A DNA stretch of 64,000 bases from the NCBI GenBank assembly GCA_049724395.1, contig JAUGWO010000120.1:124001-188000 (forward strand), given 5' to 3'. The position numbers and the translations under genes are program-made. The notes under the pieces are model-generated. The model worked only from the letters and a program-made list of their open reading frames with translations, searched no databases and had not been told where the DNA came from. This stretch comes from Spongospora subterranea f. sp. subterranea. Lineage: Eukaryota > Endomyxa: Phytomyxea > Phytomyxea > Plasmodiophorida. The number at the start of each line of letters is the position of its first letter. Position 1 is the stretch's first letter. Of the stretch, positions 11,008 through 24,300 are shown piece by piece.

Positions 11008-12000
11008 TTATATTAACATAATTGATATTGGGAATTCAATGAAACCATTCACAATATGATTTCTGGCGAAATTCGAACCGATTCTTGCGATCGGTATTGT
11101 ACAGATTTCATAATAATCCCCAGGCACTGTCCATTTCATAATGGCATCTGACGGTTGTTGATTGTGGTTCATCTCGTCAGGCGTTGACCATAATCTAACA
11201 CTGGTTGAAAACGGCGTTGGCAAATGATTAGTGACGCTGGAAGACGGTGCCTTCAACTGAATTTTGATGATATACCAAGACGGTTGTTGAGGTTGAATCT
11301 GCCTGGAATACAGATCCACCTGCCATTCATATCCACACCATTGGAATATTGATGATGACGACGGAATCGCCGATGATGATGGGACCGGTACACGACAGAG
11401 TATTCGGCGAACTCGTTGCCCGTTGTCCACACGCAATGATCGTGAGTCATTAACAACTGAGATCAGTTCAGGGCACGAGCGAGATATCTGTTGAGTGTCA
11501 AACGGCATCCATCGACTCCATCGTACCGATTCTAGAAGCTGTCGAAGGAGGTGCCCCCTATTTGTATGGTCATGAGCGATCCACCGGTGGATGGCGATAA
11601 CCAGAGTGGATTCGTATGTGATCCACAGTTGTTGAGATTGAACCACTTCCAGGAAATCATCGACATTTATTGAGCCGAAACCAGAAATTGTGGAGACGGA
11701 CTCAAATATCTGGGCCATATAATCCAGAATGAGGTGATATCGATCATCATATCCGACAATCTGATACAAGTCAGAGATCGTGATGAGATCTTGTCCTGTT
11801 GGGTCGGCAGCGCGACCGATCAAATAAGACTTCAATTGCTGCTGTTCGATTGGCGATTGCATCAAATCGATGATTATCCGCTCGAAATCCAGCAAAGCAA
11901 TGCGTTGGTTTGATATGCACTTCCAATCGGATATCAGGCGCATACATTCTGGCCGATGAAGGAGACGTTTGGTTTGAACCGTTTTAGATCGTGTTCTCAT
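11008..12000 (-). CDS. BACK-domain protein (BTB/BACK type) with MATH-like C-terminus, intronless
   Basis: One frame of 330 residues from the ATG at 12000. Residues about 85-165 (FLEVVQSQQLWITYESTLV..AIHRWIAHD...LLESVRWSRW) fit a BACK domain, the helical linker found after BTB domains in Cullin-3 adaptors. The part before it may be a diverged BTB domain. The last 110 residues (WYIIKIQL, VRLWSTPDE, YYEICTIPI) suggest a beta-sandwich like MATH, but this is weak. A role as a ubiquitin-ligase adaptor is inferred from the family only. U3 copy 1 ends about 80 nt beyond its stop. Confidence 0.6.
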   Translation of the reverse strand: MRTRSKTVQTKRLLHRPECMRLISDWKCISNQRIALLDFERIIIDLMQSPIEQQQLKSYLIGRAADPTGQDLITISDLYQIVGYDDRYHLILDYMAQIFESVSTISGFGSINVDDFLEVVQSQQLWITYESTLVIAIHRWIAHDHTNRGHLLRQLLESVRWSRWMPFDTQQISRSCPELISVVNDSRSLRVDNGQRVRRILCRVPVPSSSAIPSSSSIFQWCGYEWQVDLYSRQIQPQQPSWYIIKIQLKAPSSSVTNHLPTPFSTSVRLWSTPDEMNHNQQPSDAIMKWTVPGDYYEICTIPIARIGSNFARNHIVNGFIEFPISIMLI

Positions 12001-13498
12001 ATTAGAATGTTTTGGTCGACCTGTTCAACCTACATTTCCCCCAGCGGTGAGAAACAGTCAATCAACGTCAAGTTTTTGGTGTCACCATGATCGTGATGAT
12101 GGCCTTTGACCCGATGAGTTATCTGTGTCAAATCTCATTGAGTACGGTAAGTCAGAATCAATTATCAGGATTAGGTATTAGACTGGGCTTACTTACTCTC
12201 TTGAAGACATGAACAACGATAATTCACGGTTGGTGATATAGTCCTAGACAACAACGGGGCACACCAACCGATTCCATTTTGATTTCTTATCTCAAGAATT
12301 GGGGAAATAACAACGTTGTCCAATTCTGCGTTCAATCGATTACTGCATATCATCAATTGGATCATGTTGTGCATGACGCTTAGAAACAGTTCATGATGTC
12401 GATGCTGAATCATTGCCGCACTGATTCCCGGCAAATTCAAAACGTCTACAATATTCGTCTAATCGAAGTCATGTCATTGTAAAGGATTTTGAAATACTGG
12501 GATCTTTTGGAAACAAAATGGCACCTTTGGGCAATCTACACGCATGTGATCACCAGTTATTGCTATAGAGTCCCAATGATGACAATGAACTTACAACCAT
12601 ATCCAAATTATCGTTGATCTCTACTACTGCAAGAAATGTGACTCTTGAGCAAATAAACATATTTGGCGATTCCAAGAGTGAGACAGACTTGGCATGCGAT
12701 GCTAATTTTGCTCATATCTTCTCTGGGAATACGAATCATATTTCACTGAAAACAAAAAAGGCCAGTACAGTACCATCAGTTTCATGTTCCTTCGTGTCAT
12801 TGTAAATTCACTAGATATTAAAACAGCGGTTTTGTCGACGATTGGAATTGACTCCATTGCCGGTTTTCCCCAGAATTCCACAGTTTAGGTCTTGTTAATG
12901 CGGAAAACGATGCCGGGACTGGATTACCTTCAATACCGTATTTACATAAAATTGGAAAGGCTGGTATATTGCCAGACAGCAGTGCACCAGGAGGACTGTT
13001 CAGTGCCTGACCATACAACCATGCATTTCGGGTCAATCGGGCACCTCTGAAGAATTTGGATAAGATTCGGGTTCCTGCTTGAGACCGAACTTGATTTGGC
13101 AACTCTGTGCTATTGCCTACGGCAGTATTGTATGAAGAGGTGTGCAAACAATCAAGGCAATATCGCATTGGAATTGCCTGGTTAACCTGGATGGGCCAGA
13201 AACCAAATGCAAAGTTCAAACAAGCCCTGTGGACTATACAGCAAATGTGCTAACGAGTTGATGCGTTTAGAAAAACAGGACAGCTTTGATAGATTCCTCA
13301 ACCGGAAAACGACAAGGTTTGCATTGCTCAGAAGTGATAAGCGTGGCGCCATTCCATATCGTATATCAACCCGGGTTGCAATTGCGGACAAGTTGATCAC
13401 ATTATATCCACAAAACACAGCTAAGCCCCCCCTTTGATTCCCCAACTGGATAATTTGATTCCCCAACTGGAAAATTTATCGATTTTTAAAAGCTTTGT
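12001..13498. other. Gene-poor stretch with unsupported frames
   Basis: Minus-strand frames at 12189-12440 (83 codons) and 12818-13219 (133 codons) are the longest. Neither has a recognisable domain and neither links to the BACK gene by clear splice sites. The stretch separates the BACK gene from the ilvA stop at 13499. Confidence 0.3.
13431..13474 (+). repeat. Two-copy tandem repeat, about 21 nt
   Basis: TTTGATTCCCCAACTGGAtAA is followed directly by TTTGATTCCCCAACTGGAaAA. The two units differ at one base. It lies just beyond the ilvA stop codon at 13499. Confidence 0.7.
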
Positions 13499-16222
13499 TT
13501 ATTGCCACAGCTGAAACGCTGGGTTATCGGTCTCGTCAAAATACCGGTAGCTGGACGGAAATGAGGTTCGAGAAAACTCGAGGAAACGGTCCCGTTCTGA
13601 TCCGATCCCTATTAGCACACGTGCAACGTCGCCCCCAGAATGTCGATAGTGGACACTGGCAATGTTGAACCCTCCATCGCCAACAACCTGCTGCAGAAGC
13701 CGGATCAAAGCTCCAGACCTCTCAGGGTATTCAAAACGAAAAATCTGACCAATAGTCGATTTGATTAGCGATACGGTGAAGGTGGATCATTGAAGTGAAC
13801 TTGAAATAGATAGAACTACAGAAAACATTTTGTTGATAAAGAAGTGGTACTTTGGGCGGATTTAGGATTTAAAAGTGGGTAAATATGCCCTCATCTCCTC
13901 ATTTCACAGAAACCGGAGAGAAGAGATTTGTTATAACTTAAAACTGTTTCCAGATTCGTTTTCTTTTAAAAATTGTCAAGAAGAAATGATTATTAACTAT
14001 TATTAGGCCAGTTGATGTAGCGAGTAGTCTTATTACCGCTTTCTGTTGGGCGTAGGACACGACATTGCCGATCTGATACCGCAGGTGCACCTTCCCATAC
14101 TCATTATAGGTCAGATCAACGGCACTATAGGCGTCATCAGAATTGATGGCGATCTGGATTGATTTGGCCTCATCGCTATCATGAACGGCAATACCAAGCA
14201 GTATACGATCCCCGGCCAGGGTCAACTCGTTAATGGCGCCACTGCCAATCGGTAACAGGCGGAGCAAGTCGCATACGTTACGATGACAGTCAGCACGTTT
14301 CCGAACAGCCAGTAACGCCAGACGCTCTTGACCCAGTTCTGCCCGGTCGACGATGAAGCGGAGCCGATCGAAATTGAGGTTTGCGCCGCAGGCGACACAT
14401 ACGAGGTTGGTGACGGGGACAAGACCTGGGTGGCGATGGGCGTAGACCTTGGCACCGGCAACAGACATTGCCCCAGATGGTTCGAGGATGGACCGTGTGT
14501 CCATGAACACGTCCTTGATAGCGGCACATACCTGATCCGTCGTCACCTATGTTGGTTAATACGCATCATCAGACAATGCAAAACGGTGTTTGAAGAAAGG
14601 GGTGTCCCGCAGTCAATTAATGTTTTCAGATTTGATTATTTAATGGTAAATTGGCAGTGTTGACCGCCAGATAACTGGGATTACTTCATATTAAGCAATC
14701 TAATATAGCAGCGAAACCAGAAATCAAATCCAATCTCATTGCTATCAGCGTTAACGTAAAGGGCAACTGTTAACCATTCGATTCAGAATCATGCTACCTC
14801 AACGATTTCGTCAACATATAGCTGAGCGAGGCGAAATGTCTCATTGCCGACTTGTCGAATGGCGGTGCCATCGGCGAACAGGCCCACATCATCTAAGGCG
14901 ATCGGCTTTCCAGCTGCAAGACTCAGCGCCATGGAGTTGGAGTCGACTGTCTGGACCCCGATGATACGAACATCAGGGCGAACGTGTCGCACGTAGGCGG
15001 CGATACCGGCGATCATTCCACCGCCGCCTGAGACGTATCTAAATTTGAACAGAGCCGCCTTTCTAGAAATGCATGGCAAACAATGATTGTAAATTGCACA
15101 AACTGAAATGTGGTATTATTGGTGGAAAACATAAACATTATTGACTTTTGTAATGGCGAATTTTAAAAGATTACGGCAACGAAATCCTAAGCCACTGAGC
15201 GGGTGAAGAAATATATATTTGGTAGAATTGACAACGCGCTTATGCACTGACCAACGGCGACGAATATGGCATGGATCGGAGCCGAACATTGACGAAGGAT
15301 TTCCTATATACCGACGCAATGATCAGTCTAAACGAGATTACTCTCTTTTGAGATATGAACAGGACTTGTCGTAATTCACAAAAGAGCCTCAACAGTATGT
15401 GCCAACAACAACAACAACTACAACTAGCGAAAGATGTGCTGCCAACCATTGGTTTCCGATTGCAGATATACGGTTGGTTTACTTTGCAGTGATTTTCTGC
15501 TAACAACTTCCAGGAATAGAAAATTCGATGATGTACAGTAATTGAGGAAAACATGAACAACAAATGAATTGGAGCCAGGGCAACCTAGATTGTTAAATTT
15601 GTCTCATGAGATTACAGAAACATGATGTCAATCAATACAAAACAAACAAATTACACCAATAACGGTGAAACAACTACACTCAATCGTTGTCAACTTATCT
15701 GATGTCGACATACAGAAAGGGGATATTTAGGGTGATTCGTACCATTCCTATTGTTCCTTGACCAGCAATAACCATATGGTCATCAAAAGGGTGGACGAAT
15801 GTCATCCCACTATCGTTTTCTAGCTGTTTCGCATGTTGCAACGCATCGGCGAACGTATCGCCGAATAGGACGATATGGACTGGACCACCAAGGGCCTTCA
15901 CCGCTTCCAACTTCACTGGCGCCGTCGTTTTCGGCATCACAATCGTTGCCCGGCAGTTGAGTTTGTTCGCTGCCAGGGCCACGCCCTGCGCGTGATTCCC
16001 AGCGCTGGCACAGACAACGCCACGATCTCTGGCGACCTGAGTCAAATTCACCATCATATTATAGGCCCCACGAAGCTTGAAGCTTTTAATGGGCTGCAAA
16101 TCTTCGCGCTTCAGCAGAAGCTGAAGACCAAGACGTCTGGACAGAAGCGGCGCCAACTGAAGCGGGCTTTCAATGGCGACATCGTAGACGCGAGCTCTGA
16201 GGATATCACACAGATAGTCCAT
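13499..16222 (-). CDS. ilvA: Threonine dehydratase, biosynthetic
   Basis: Five exons (16222-15743, 15303-15252, 15027-14798, 14546-14037, 13744-13499) join in frame to 505 residues; the E. coli enzyme has 514. The PLP lysine lies in [10 protein letters not shown] (Lys49), with [10 protein letters not shown] and the PLP-phosphate loop [10 protein letters not shown] split by an intron after the first Gly codon base. The C-terminal regulatory region has both ACT-like halves: [17 protein letters not shown], then [17 protein letters not shown] ending [12 protein letters not shown]. It deaminates threonine to 2-oxobutanoate, the first step to isoleucine, and the regulatory region normally binds Ile and Val. 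No clear mitochondrial presequence is seen from this start; an upstream 5' exon cannot be excluded. Confidence 0.93.
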
Positions 16223-16990
16223 TGCTTTTGAAGATTCGGTCCAGGCGATATTTCTGATTGAGTTGATGAATCATGTTGACAAGATATTCTGGAATATTGA
16301 ACCAACGGCTCGGCAAGATCAAGCATCTCATCAACGCCGATTAAAAGATACACCATAGGGAACCTAGGGCAATGAAAAATCACGGAACCAGTTTCAAGAC
16401 GAGTCACAAATTGCAGCAAACAGAAGCGAAATTGCGCCAAACCGGTTTGTGACTGTTACTGACCATTACAAAAAAAGGACCCGTGAAAGGTGAAGATTAG
16501 AACCGTTTAGGGAAACGAGTCTGGTAATGGCGCCAAAACGTCCCCGCAACTATCGGATGAGAAACGATCCAAACTTACCTAATTTAATGTTGATTCTATG
16601 ATCTGGTTTACTTCTTACAATTAACCGCTTCCTGATTCGTCCTAATCTATAGTCTACCGGTCGATACTACAGTTGCACGCCTCACCGCTATCCTGTTATC
16701 CGCCTAGGTAGCTATGAAAGCCCTATAGGCCAATGTCGTGTGGCTGCCTGAATTAATACTGAGAGGGACAGTTCCAAATGTCTTTGTCCAGAGATTTGCC
16801 ATCGCCCACATTTCTACTCTGAACCTGTTGTGCCTTTTGTCGCTTTCACGATGCTTCTTTCTCGGGTTCTTTTTTGTTCGGCCGCCCCTTTGTTTTGACT
16901 TTGAGCGGATTCAAGACAAGAGTCAACGAGGTTTGCTCAGACCTTTGTTGTTGTATATGCGTTGATGCATGTAACAGCGTCTGTAGGGAT
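16223..16990. other. Intergenic upstream of ilvA
   Basis: A minus-strand frame overlaps the ilvA start (to 16440) in another phase and could hold a 5' exon, but I find no convincing join. The rest has no motif. Confidence 0.4.
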
Positions 16991-16991
16991 A

Positions 16992-17560
16992 TCAAATTTC
17001 AACTAACCAGCTCGTAGTTCGGATCATCGTAAGTGTTTTCAAATCCTTTACTATCGATGACAGTTCGGACACCCGCTGTCTGACTTGGATTAGCGACTTC
17101 CAGTTCATGATTGACAGTATCCTTTCAGCGCATGCCAACGTCTGGAACTGCAACGATGAAAAGTCTCTTTTCCACCGAGGATTATTGGACATTCCAGCAA
17201 CTTCGTTTGCCGAAAACGGAGAGAAGGTGGCGCCATACGATTCCGTGCCAGACATTCTTGCGGCAAGAACATGGATGGGCAGTTGCGTTCTGTGCAAAAA
17301 TAATAGGTCTGGACTTTGAAGGGTATTGGCGATGAGAAACCTCATAGATGATGAAACTGTCACCCTCCTTCCTGGGATCGCATGTTCAAAAAAAAACAAT
17401 GTACATTCATCCTTGAGAATCTCAGCAGCATAAAGTGTAAGCAATTTCGTCGCATTTCAATGATTGGATCAGTACTTTGGCAGTCGGATAATTTCGTATT
17501 CAAAGATGCCAGCGCGATTTTGCGAGCTAAGGTCTCATCTAGGCGCTCAAAGCAAACCAC
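16992..17560 (-). CDS. Unrecognised coding-like stretch, possibly two exons
   Basis: Two overlapping minus-strand frames (17560-17360 and 17444-16992) have protein-like composition, including LFLHRTQLPIHVLAARMSG and a helical end NWKSLIQVRQRVSELSSIV. The frames may join through a short intron. I do not recognise a family. It sits between ilvA and the lipid transfer protein gene on the same strand. Confidence 0.3.
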
Positions 17561-17574
17561 GAGTTAAGAAAGCG

Positions 17575-17959
17575 TCGAATTGTTGATCAGATCGCATTTT
17601 GTCTGGAAGTTGACAGATTCCTGGCATTGTTTCGAACTGAAACCAGCAACGAAACTGCTGTGGCTGTAAGCGAACGCTTACTTTGCTTCCTTAGCCTGCA
17701 ACGTTGTGATGTAATCGCTGGTGATTGGTTTATGCGCCTACTTCGCTTTCAGCATTTCTTGTTCAGAGCGATATGCGTCCAGTTCTGTTGCCTTGCACTT
17801 CGCTGCATCACAGGACATTTTGCAATGTGATTGCAGCTTGTTTCGCTTTGACAAAAGACCTGGAGTGAGAACCGGTTTAAAAAAGAATTGCTCAGACCTG
17901 GGTTTTACTGGGATATGGGCACTCGACCTCGGCCAATTATGATGGATAGCTGTCTTCAC
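17575..17959 (-). CDS. Unrecognised small Cys-containing coding-like stretch
   Basis: Minus-strand pieces read SHCKMSCDAAKCKATELDAY and then EQEMLKAK (frame 17959-17738), then DYITTLQAKEAK, then SKQCQESVNFQTKCDLINN before a stop. Short GT-AG introns could join them. The last piece has a CX9C pair, but the first pair is CX8C, so a coiled-coil-helix (CHCH) protein is only a possibility. Boundaries are uncertain. Confidence 0.25.
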
Positions 17960-18261
17960 CCTGATGTATTTCGATAAACCCAGAATCTATTGGTTCATCT
18001 GAACCAGACAAAGTCGGAATGAATATGCTTCTAATACGCCCAAACATGAAAGCATAGAAGGTACCGCCGTATTCTTGTATGTTGTACGTTTGGGCGGTTA
18101 GCATACTTGAAATGCGAAGCTTCGCATTCCACGAACACGATGAAATCTGACAGCGAGACGGCGAATATATGATCTGAAAAGTATAACTGTATTGGAATAA
18201 ATTGCCCAAATATCATGGCAGAAAAACAAACATCAGACAGTCTAAGTGATCTGATCACGAA

Positions 18262-18328
18262 TTGCTTCCATCATGGCCGCCCGGTTTGTTCGGGTTTGCT
18301 TCCATCATGGCCGCCCGGCTTGTTCGGG
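18262..18328. repeat. 33-nt direct duplication over the 3' end of the lipid transfer gene
   Basis: The unit at 18262-18294 is repeated at 18296-18328 with one mismatch and a 34-nt offset. It overlaps the last codons and the stop (18271-18273) of the minus-strand gene. Because 34 is not a multiple of three, the duplication changed the reading frame of the last residues. Confidence 0.8.
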
Positions 18329-21300
18329 TTAGCACCGACCAGTAAGCGGCGTTTGAGCGGGTCGGCCAACTCAGTTAAGTCGTTACCATCGGCTGCAGAT
18401 TGGTTGTCCCCGGACGCGACCGCTTTGATCTTGGTCATGAGCCCAGACACGACGGCGCGCCCTTTTGTCATTGGATGCGGCGAAGGCTGGATCGGAGAAG
18501 AGCCGATTGGTAGATCGATATCCAATGCAGTGAGGTCTACGAAAACAGGTCGGTCACCTGCAGTACAACAGAAAGCAACAAAATGTTTCCGAGAAAGCCA
18601 GAGAAAAATGACGGTTACCAAAAAAAATACCAGAGCAGTTGATTCTAACTGAAAGCCAAAAATGGATCAGTAAAAAATCCAAGACATTTCGCGTTCAGCT
18701 TCATTAGCAGAACATGGGAAATCTCTGTTTTTGGAGATCGAAAAAATCCAAATCCAGCAGTTTGTTACCATCATTGCGGCGAGTTCGTCGCTGTAAGAAC
18801 CCATTGGCATCGGCAGTGCTACCACCGAACTTATAGCGCAGAAATCCCGCCAGACCAGGACCAGCCTGACGCAGCGCTGAACGGATAAAATCCCTTCGCA
18901 ATCGCCTTGCAAATTTAGCAGTCGTCCACGTCTTTTTTTGGTAGAGTACGGGAGGCATTCTGATAGATAAACCTTGAAAATCGGCTATACAAAAACATCA
19001 AGTCATTAACAGCGTCGACAGCCGCTTACATGAATTAAAAGCAAACACGTTTTTTGGTTAAAATAACTGAATATATTCAGGAACTGCAATAGGCGACACA
19101 GTGTATCACTGTGGACCCGACAATAGACGTGCGATTATTTTCCGAAATAAGCATAATCAATTGCAAGTTACGAACTAGAGAAACCAACCTAATCCACTGG
19201 CTCCTGATCCCTTGAAACTGACTGTGAGTCGGATGGCACCTATACGTAGATAGGTGATTACGATGCTGTTTGGGCTGCATACCGCAGTCTCAGCGGTTGA
19301 GGCACGATCTTGGACGGAGATCACTTCATCGAAAGAAGTCGAATTTCCAGCTTTGCTGCTGGTGCTAGCCGGCATTTGCTGATCATGAGTACCCAAAACC
19401 CCAGAAGCTCTCGGCACAAGACGCGACTTTACGATCAGATCTGAATCCGTCACTCCCATGTCCGATATGAAATTAGCCAGCTGATCGGTCAACGTCTGTG
19501 TTAACCGCACAACCAGGTGTGCCATATTTAATATGCACGAACAGATAACACATATACCGCCGACTCTTTTCACGACGGTCTGCAAAGTCAACACGACTCT
19601 GTTTTCGGCGTGCCGTTGGGTGTCATCTGAAACGACACCGGATGCCGAGAAATGATGAGCCGGTATGACAATCGTATTCCATTCCTCGCTTAAGTTGCGA
19701 CCATCGTGTATGCGCAGATCTCTAATCTCGAACGACAGCTGAAAGGAGCCTTCCCCGGTCAACTGAACCTGCAGAAGGGCAGCGCACGTCAAGAGAGTCA
19801 GACGAACAAACTCAACTCGGTTCATCAGAAGCAGCGAAAGTGTGACGTTTTCTAGACGAACTTGAACGTTTAAGGAAACTTCTGAAAGAAAACCAGGAAG
19901 AGATGACTTTACAATTGGTAATGACGAAATGGTGTCGGTATACTGCTGACGCAGCGCCGCCATATGCGCAGCCAGTAAAACTAGCTCGTTGTCGCTGGAA
20001 GTCATCTCGACTCCGCTGTCCAAAAGGTCATTCGCGTCGTGAAACACTCCCATTAACCATTCCAGATGTCTAATTTGCCACAGAATGCGCTGATGGTCCG
20101 AGATGCGACCATCGGCAAAATTTGGGGTAAGTACGAAAGATGGCGGCGACGGCGAAACAGGAGGAAGCTCGGATGTGACGACCTGCCCGATAATTGAGCC
20201 CAACAGCGCGCATTGTGAAGAATCAAGAGATGTGATTATTCCTGGAACCAGAATACAGACAGAATGGGCAGAAGTAGACGATGGATAAACAACGGCGCTA
20301 GCCTAAGGATAAAATCCGTTCAGTATCTGCAGGAGGCACAGTCAATATATCGATATAAAATGCGAAACCCATTTCTCAACTTTAATATATATTACAAGAA
20401 GAAAGAACATAGGAACACAATACCTGGACAGGGAAAGGATCGATAATGGGTTTGATGACACAGTGATCCTCTTTTTGAAAATCGAACCACATGACACCAG
20501 CGTCGACATCGATATCAGTAGGCGCCAGGCGAACCGTGAGGTGATCAATTAAAAGACGTAGATCGATGCGGGCGGCGTTTACAGTGGGTGGCGCCTCTTG
20601 GTCTCCATCACAAAAGGACCTCGCTGTGATCAGGGCAGGAGGACATACACATCAGCAGAATTCCACGAGCACTTTCATCGCATGACTCAAGGGCGAACTG
20701 AGCGCAAGTTACCTCTGAACTTCAAGATTACAGAGAGTTGGCGTCTTCCCAAGGTTTATGACTTACCAATTGATGCAATATCAAGTAGCGATACAGGGTT
20801 AATGGATAATGAATCAGGAGATATCGGAATCACCGGGTTATTTTCGGTGATGGGCGAAATGTTTTCTTCATCGGGCTCTTTTAATGAAGATAACAAGCGA
20901 TCCTCGCTCGTGACCGCCGTCTCGTCTTCGTCCGAGTTTTCATCCCCGGAGGATACAGCGTCATCCAATTCGCTCTGGACTTCGATTGGCTCAACTTGGG
21001 AGACAAGGGGTCGGATTTTCGCATTGGATTCCAAAATTTGCATATAAGACCTCCACAACAGCGCTGTACAATTCAATATATAATGGTTCAAGCATTGAGA
21101 GTGATATAGACGCACCGAGGGAATTACGCGATTCAAGGGTTAACCTAGCCTTGGGACTAGAGACTTTAACGGAGAATAAGTAAGAGAGAAGATCCCATAT
21201 CAGATACAGTGGAGAATCGACGAGCAGTTTGCGAGAGCGTGGGACGTACTGGCGGGGACGCAGCGCTTGTGGTGTTGTCATCAATGGAGAAAAAAGTCAA

Positions 21301-24300
21301 GAGCGACGTCACATACGCAGCGGGCTCTGTAGCTGGCGATTGCATTGCCGATGGTAATTTGGAGGCCGAGCGGAAACCCCATGATGTAGATGGCTTTTGC
21401 CATGCTTGACAAGACTCGACCAAGAACAGAAGACCGTTCTGCTTTCTGGGAACTGTACCTGCATTCTCCATCCTGATAGACTCGATGAGGCGGCGGATTC
21501 GAAACCAGCGTCGACGTCGAACATTATCGGTCCAATGACGTTTTGCAGAGTAACAGCGAGGGAAATCATGTGCGTACTCCCAGCCTTCTGGGTCAACGGT
21601 ACCCAAAGCATGCAACTGTCCACGATCGACTACCCAGTCCGATTCCCATTGCCAATGTTCAGCGCTGGGTAGATCGAATGCCGAACAAGTTTTGGGAAGT
21701 TCTTGAGTTCCATCAGCATCTGACCAGTTAGGACGATCGGTGGGCAGCAGACGAGAAAGCCAACCTTGACCAAGAATAAACCTCTGGTTCTCATACGTGT
21801 GTACAACCACGATATTTCCATCACGGATATCATGGAACAGTCTGCGTCCTGATTCTGTGATGAAAGAAATGCGATTAACCAGATTGCACTGATTAACAGT
21901 CGAGAACCTCTGCAATCGATTCAACAAAAAATGATGAAAAGAACGCCAGCAATCAGTTGGAAAAATGCAAACAAAAAGAATAATATTCTGAGATTTGATT
22001 ACGGATGCTGATAAATTATGAGTGACAACTAACCGCTTTTCCTCCAAAAAGAGTCATTGGCAACCAGACAGCCAGACAACAACGACGCACGAATGATGGT
22101 ATTATGCACAGCAGCATCACGAAAAATAAATTCGGAATATAGGGACGCAAGACAAACGCGTAGACCCTGGCCAGGATCATTGTTATTTTCAGCGTCAAGC
22201 AACGTAAATGACAGGTTGGAAAACGACAGTTTTGTGCATGTGAGATCCAATGATGACGCATCCGGCGAGGAAACCGGTGGCAACTCATTCTTGAACCGAT
22301 TCATGAACGTCAGTAAGAATGGAAGATTGTGCTTGTTTAACATGATACGTGTTTCCATCGAATCACGACCACAAGATAACGAGATAGCGATGGGAACCCG
22401 ATCGCAACGAAAAGCAGCAAAAGGGTCCTTATTGAAACAATCCTCGATACTGTCGGCGCTGTCATACACCCAAGCGTCAGAGCATTGAACATTATCTGAC
22501 GTTAAACATTTCAGCGTTATGGACGCGTTAATTAGAGGAATGAATATCAAGATATTGTCGTCGTACGAAAAAATGTCGGCATTGTCCAAGTTTTCTTCAA
22601 ATGAAGACGATGACACTTGAATCTGTGTACGATTACTATTTTCGGAGTCATGGAGTCGTAAACTTATGCTTTCCACATCAAAAGAACATGAAAGCTTTTC
22701 CGCTGCGTACATGAATGTACATCTTTCGACTTTGAGGCGAAGAAAATGATGTGAAACTGTATCTGTGCTTGTGACAAACGTCATGCGATTAAGAAACGAG
22801 CAAGACAGTTCCGTCAAGCTGATGTTCGATATGGATTTGAGATGGATGAGGTAGCGTCCAACATCCATCAAAGTTAAAGAGTGCGTATTATGGTCGAAAA
22901 GACGGGGACGAAACCGTTCAAGCGCTTTTAAGATATCTACGGCCGTCCGCGAGAGGCATGGCGCAACAGTGAAACACGCTCTGGAAATTTGGCATGACGA
23001 GACATCGATTAATGCCATCATCGGATAATATGGTACAGAGCACGTGGCTTGATGATGGGGCCCCAGTTCAACCTGAACCTGTTGGCTAGGACCCCCTGTC
23101 CCGTGCAAAATAACAACGTTGACGCCCCCAGTCATCGCCGACATATCAATAACAGCAGGGCTAAACTGTCGTAAGTGCACCTAGAAGAAAAATAAGAAAA
23201 CGACCTTCTGATAAATCGAAACTAAACTTCCAGGCAACGGATGTCAAGCCTGACGGTAGAATCAACAATAATCCGTGCAGATAAAGACTCGGATATTGGA
23301 TTCAATCCAAAACACACTGTAACCTCTGAAAACAACTTTAGAACGCAGTACTTCAAACGACAATGTGTTCCCAACCAATCATACTAATGGAGACGCGGAC
23401 CAGACTGCCGAGACGAAAATCCCCTGGGGTTTGTACGCCCGCTGCGGCTTCGGTATCGTAGAACGACCAACATTTGTTGTGCATGGAGCGAAGTTTGCCA
23501 ATACGTGCTCCGAAGAGTGCAAAATTAGTTTCCGACAGGCGAGTCGACATCAATGAAATCCTGGAATCCGCAAGTAACTTTCCTGTTCGACGTTGATGCT
23601 CTCGAATTTTGAGCCGCAACAATTCTCTCCTGAAACAGTAATCAGGCCCATGTGGCAGAGCGCGGGTTGAGAAAATGAATACACATTTACCTGGAGCCAG
23701 CTGCTACTCTTTCGTCTAAACCCAACGGATGTACCTGAATTCAAGAGTCACGGCACCATGGAAGAGTGGCACACTATTTTCTCACATTATGAACCCAAGA
23801 ATCCCACTGGTTGTCAATGATGCAAACAGATAAGTTCTGAATTTTGGCGGAATGCGACGACGTGGACAATGGCGGGGGCTCAATGTAACCTGGACCGCCA
23901 AGTCGCCGAACGAGTTCATCGATCGTTGGCAGGGTGAGCAAAGCTGTAGAAAAGCCTCGAGCATGGACGAGGATCTGTTCTTGGTTGAATCGTCGATGAA
24001 AATCGGATTCTAAACCAGGAATGCGAATGCTGACATCGACTATGTCAACACGATTGGGTGCCGCCAGCAGCGTCATCGCTCCCGTTTCACTCAGCAACGG
24101 GTCACGTTTGATGTCCATTAGAGAAAGTGTGGGGATTGAGCTTTGACGAACAGAGTTCAATGCTGAGATATTCAGCATGGGAAAACCCAAGAACGTCAAG
24201 GCCACACGTTCCAACTGTGCATGTGAGCGTTAGTCATGCCTAAAATACCACCAGCAGCATTACTTGAATATGGAACGGCATGAATTCAGAGTAGAACAGC

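Noticed and set aside
18031-18258. Minus-strand 75- and 90-codon frames 3' of the lipid transfer gene
   Set aside because: They overlap each other in different phases and show no motif; probably 3' flank.
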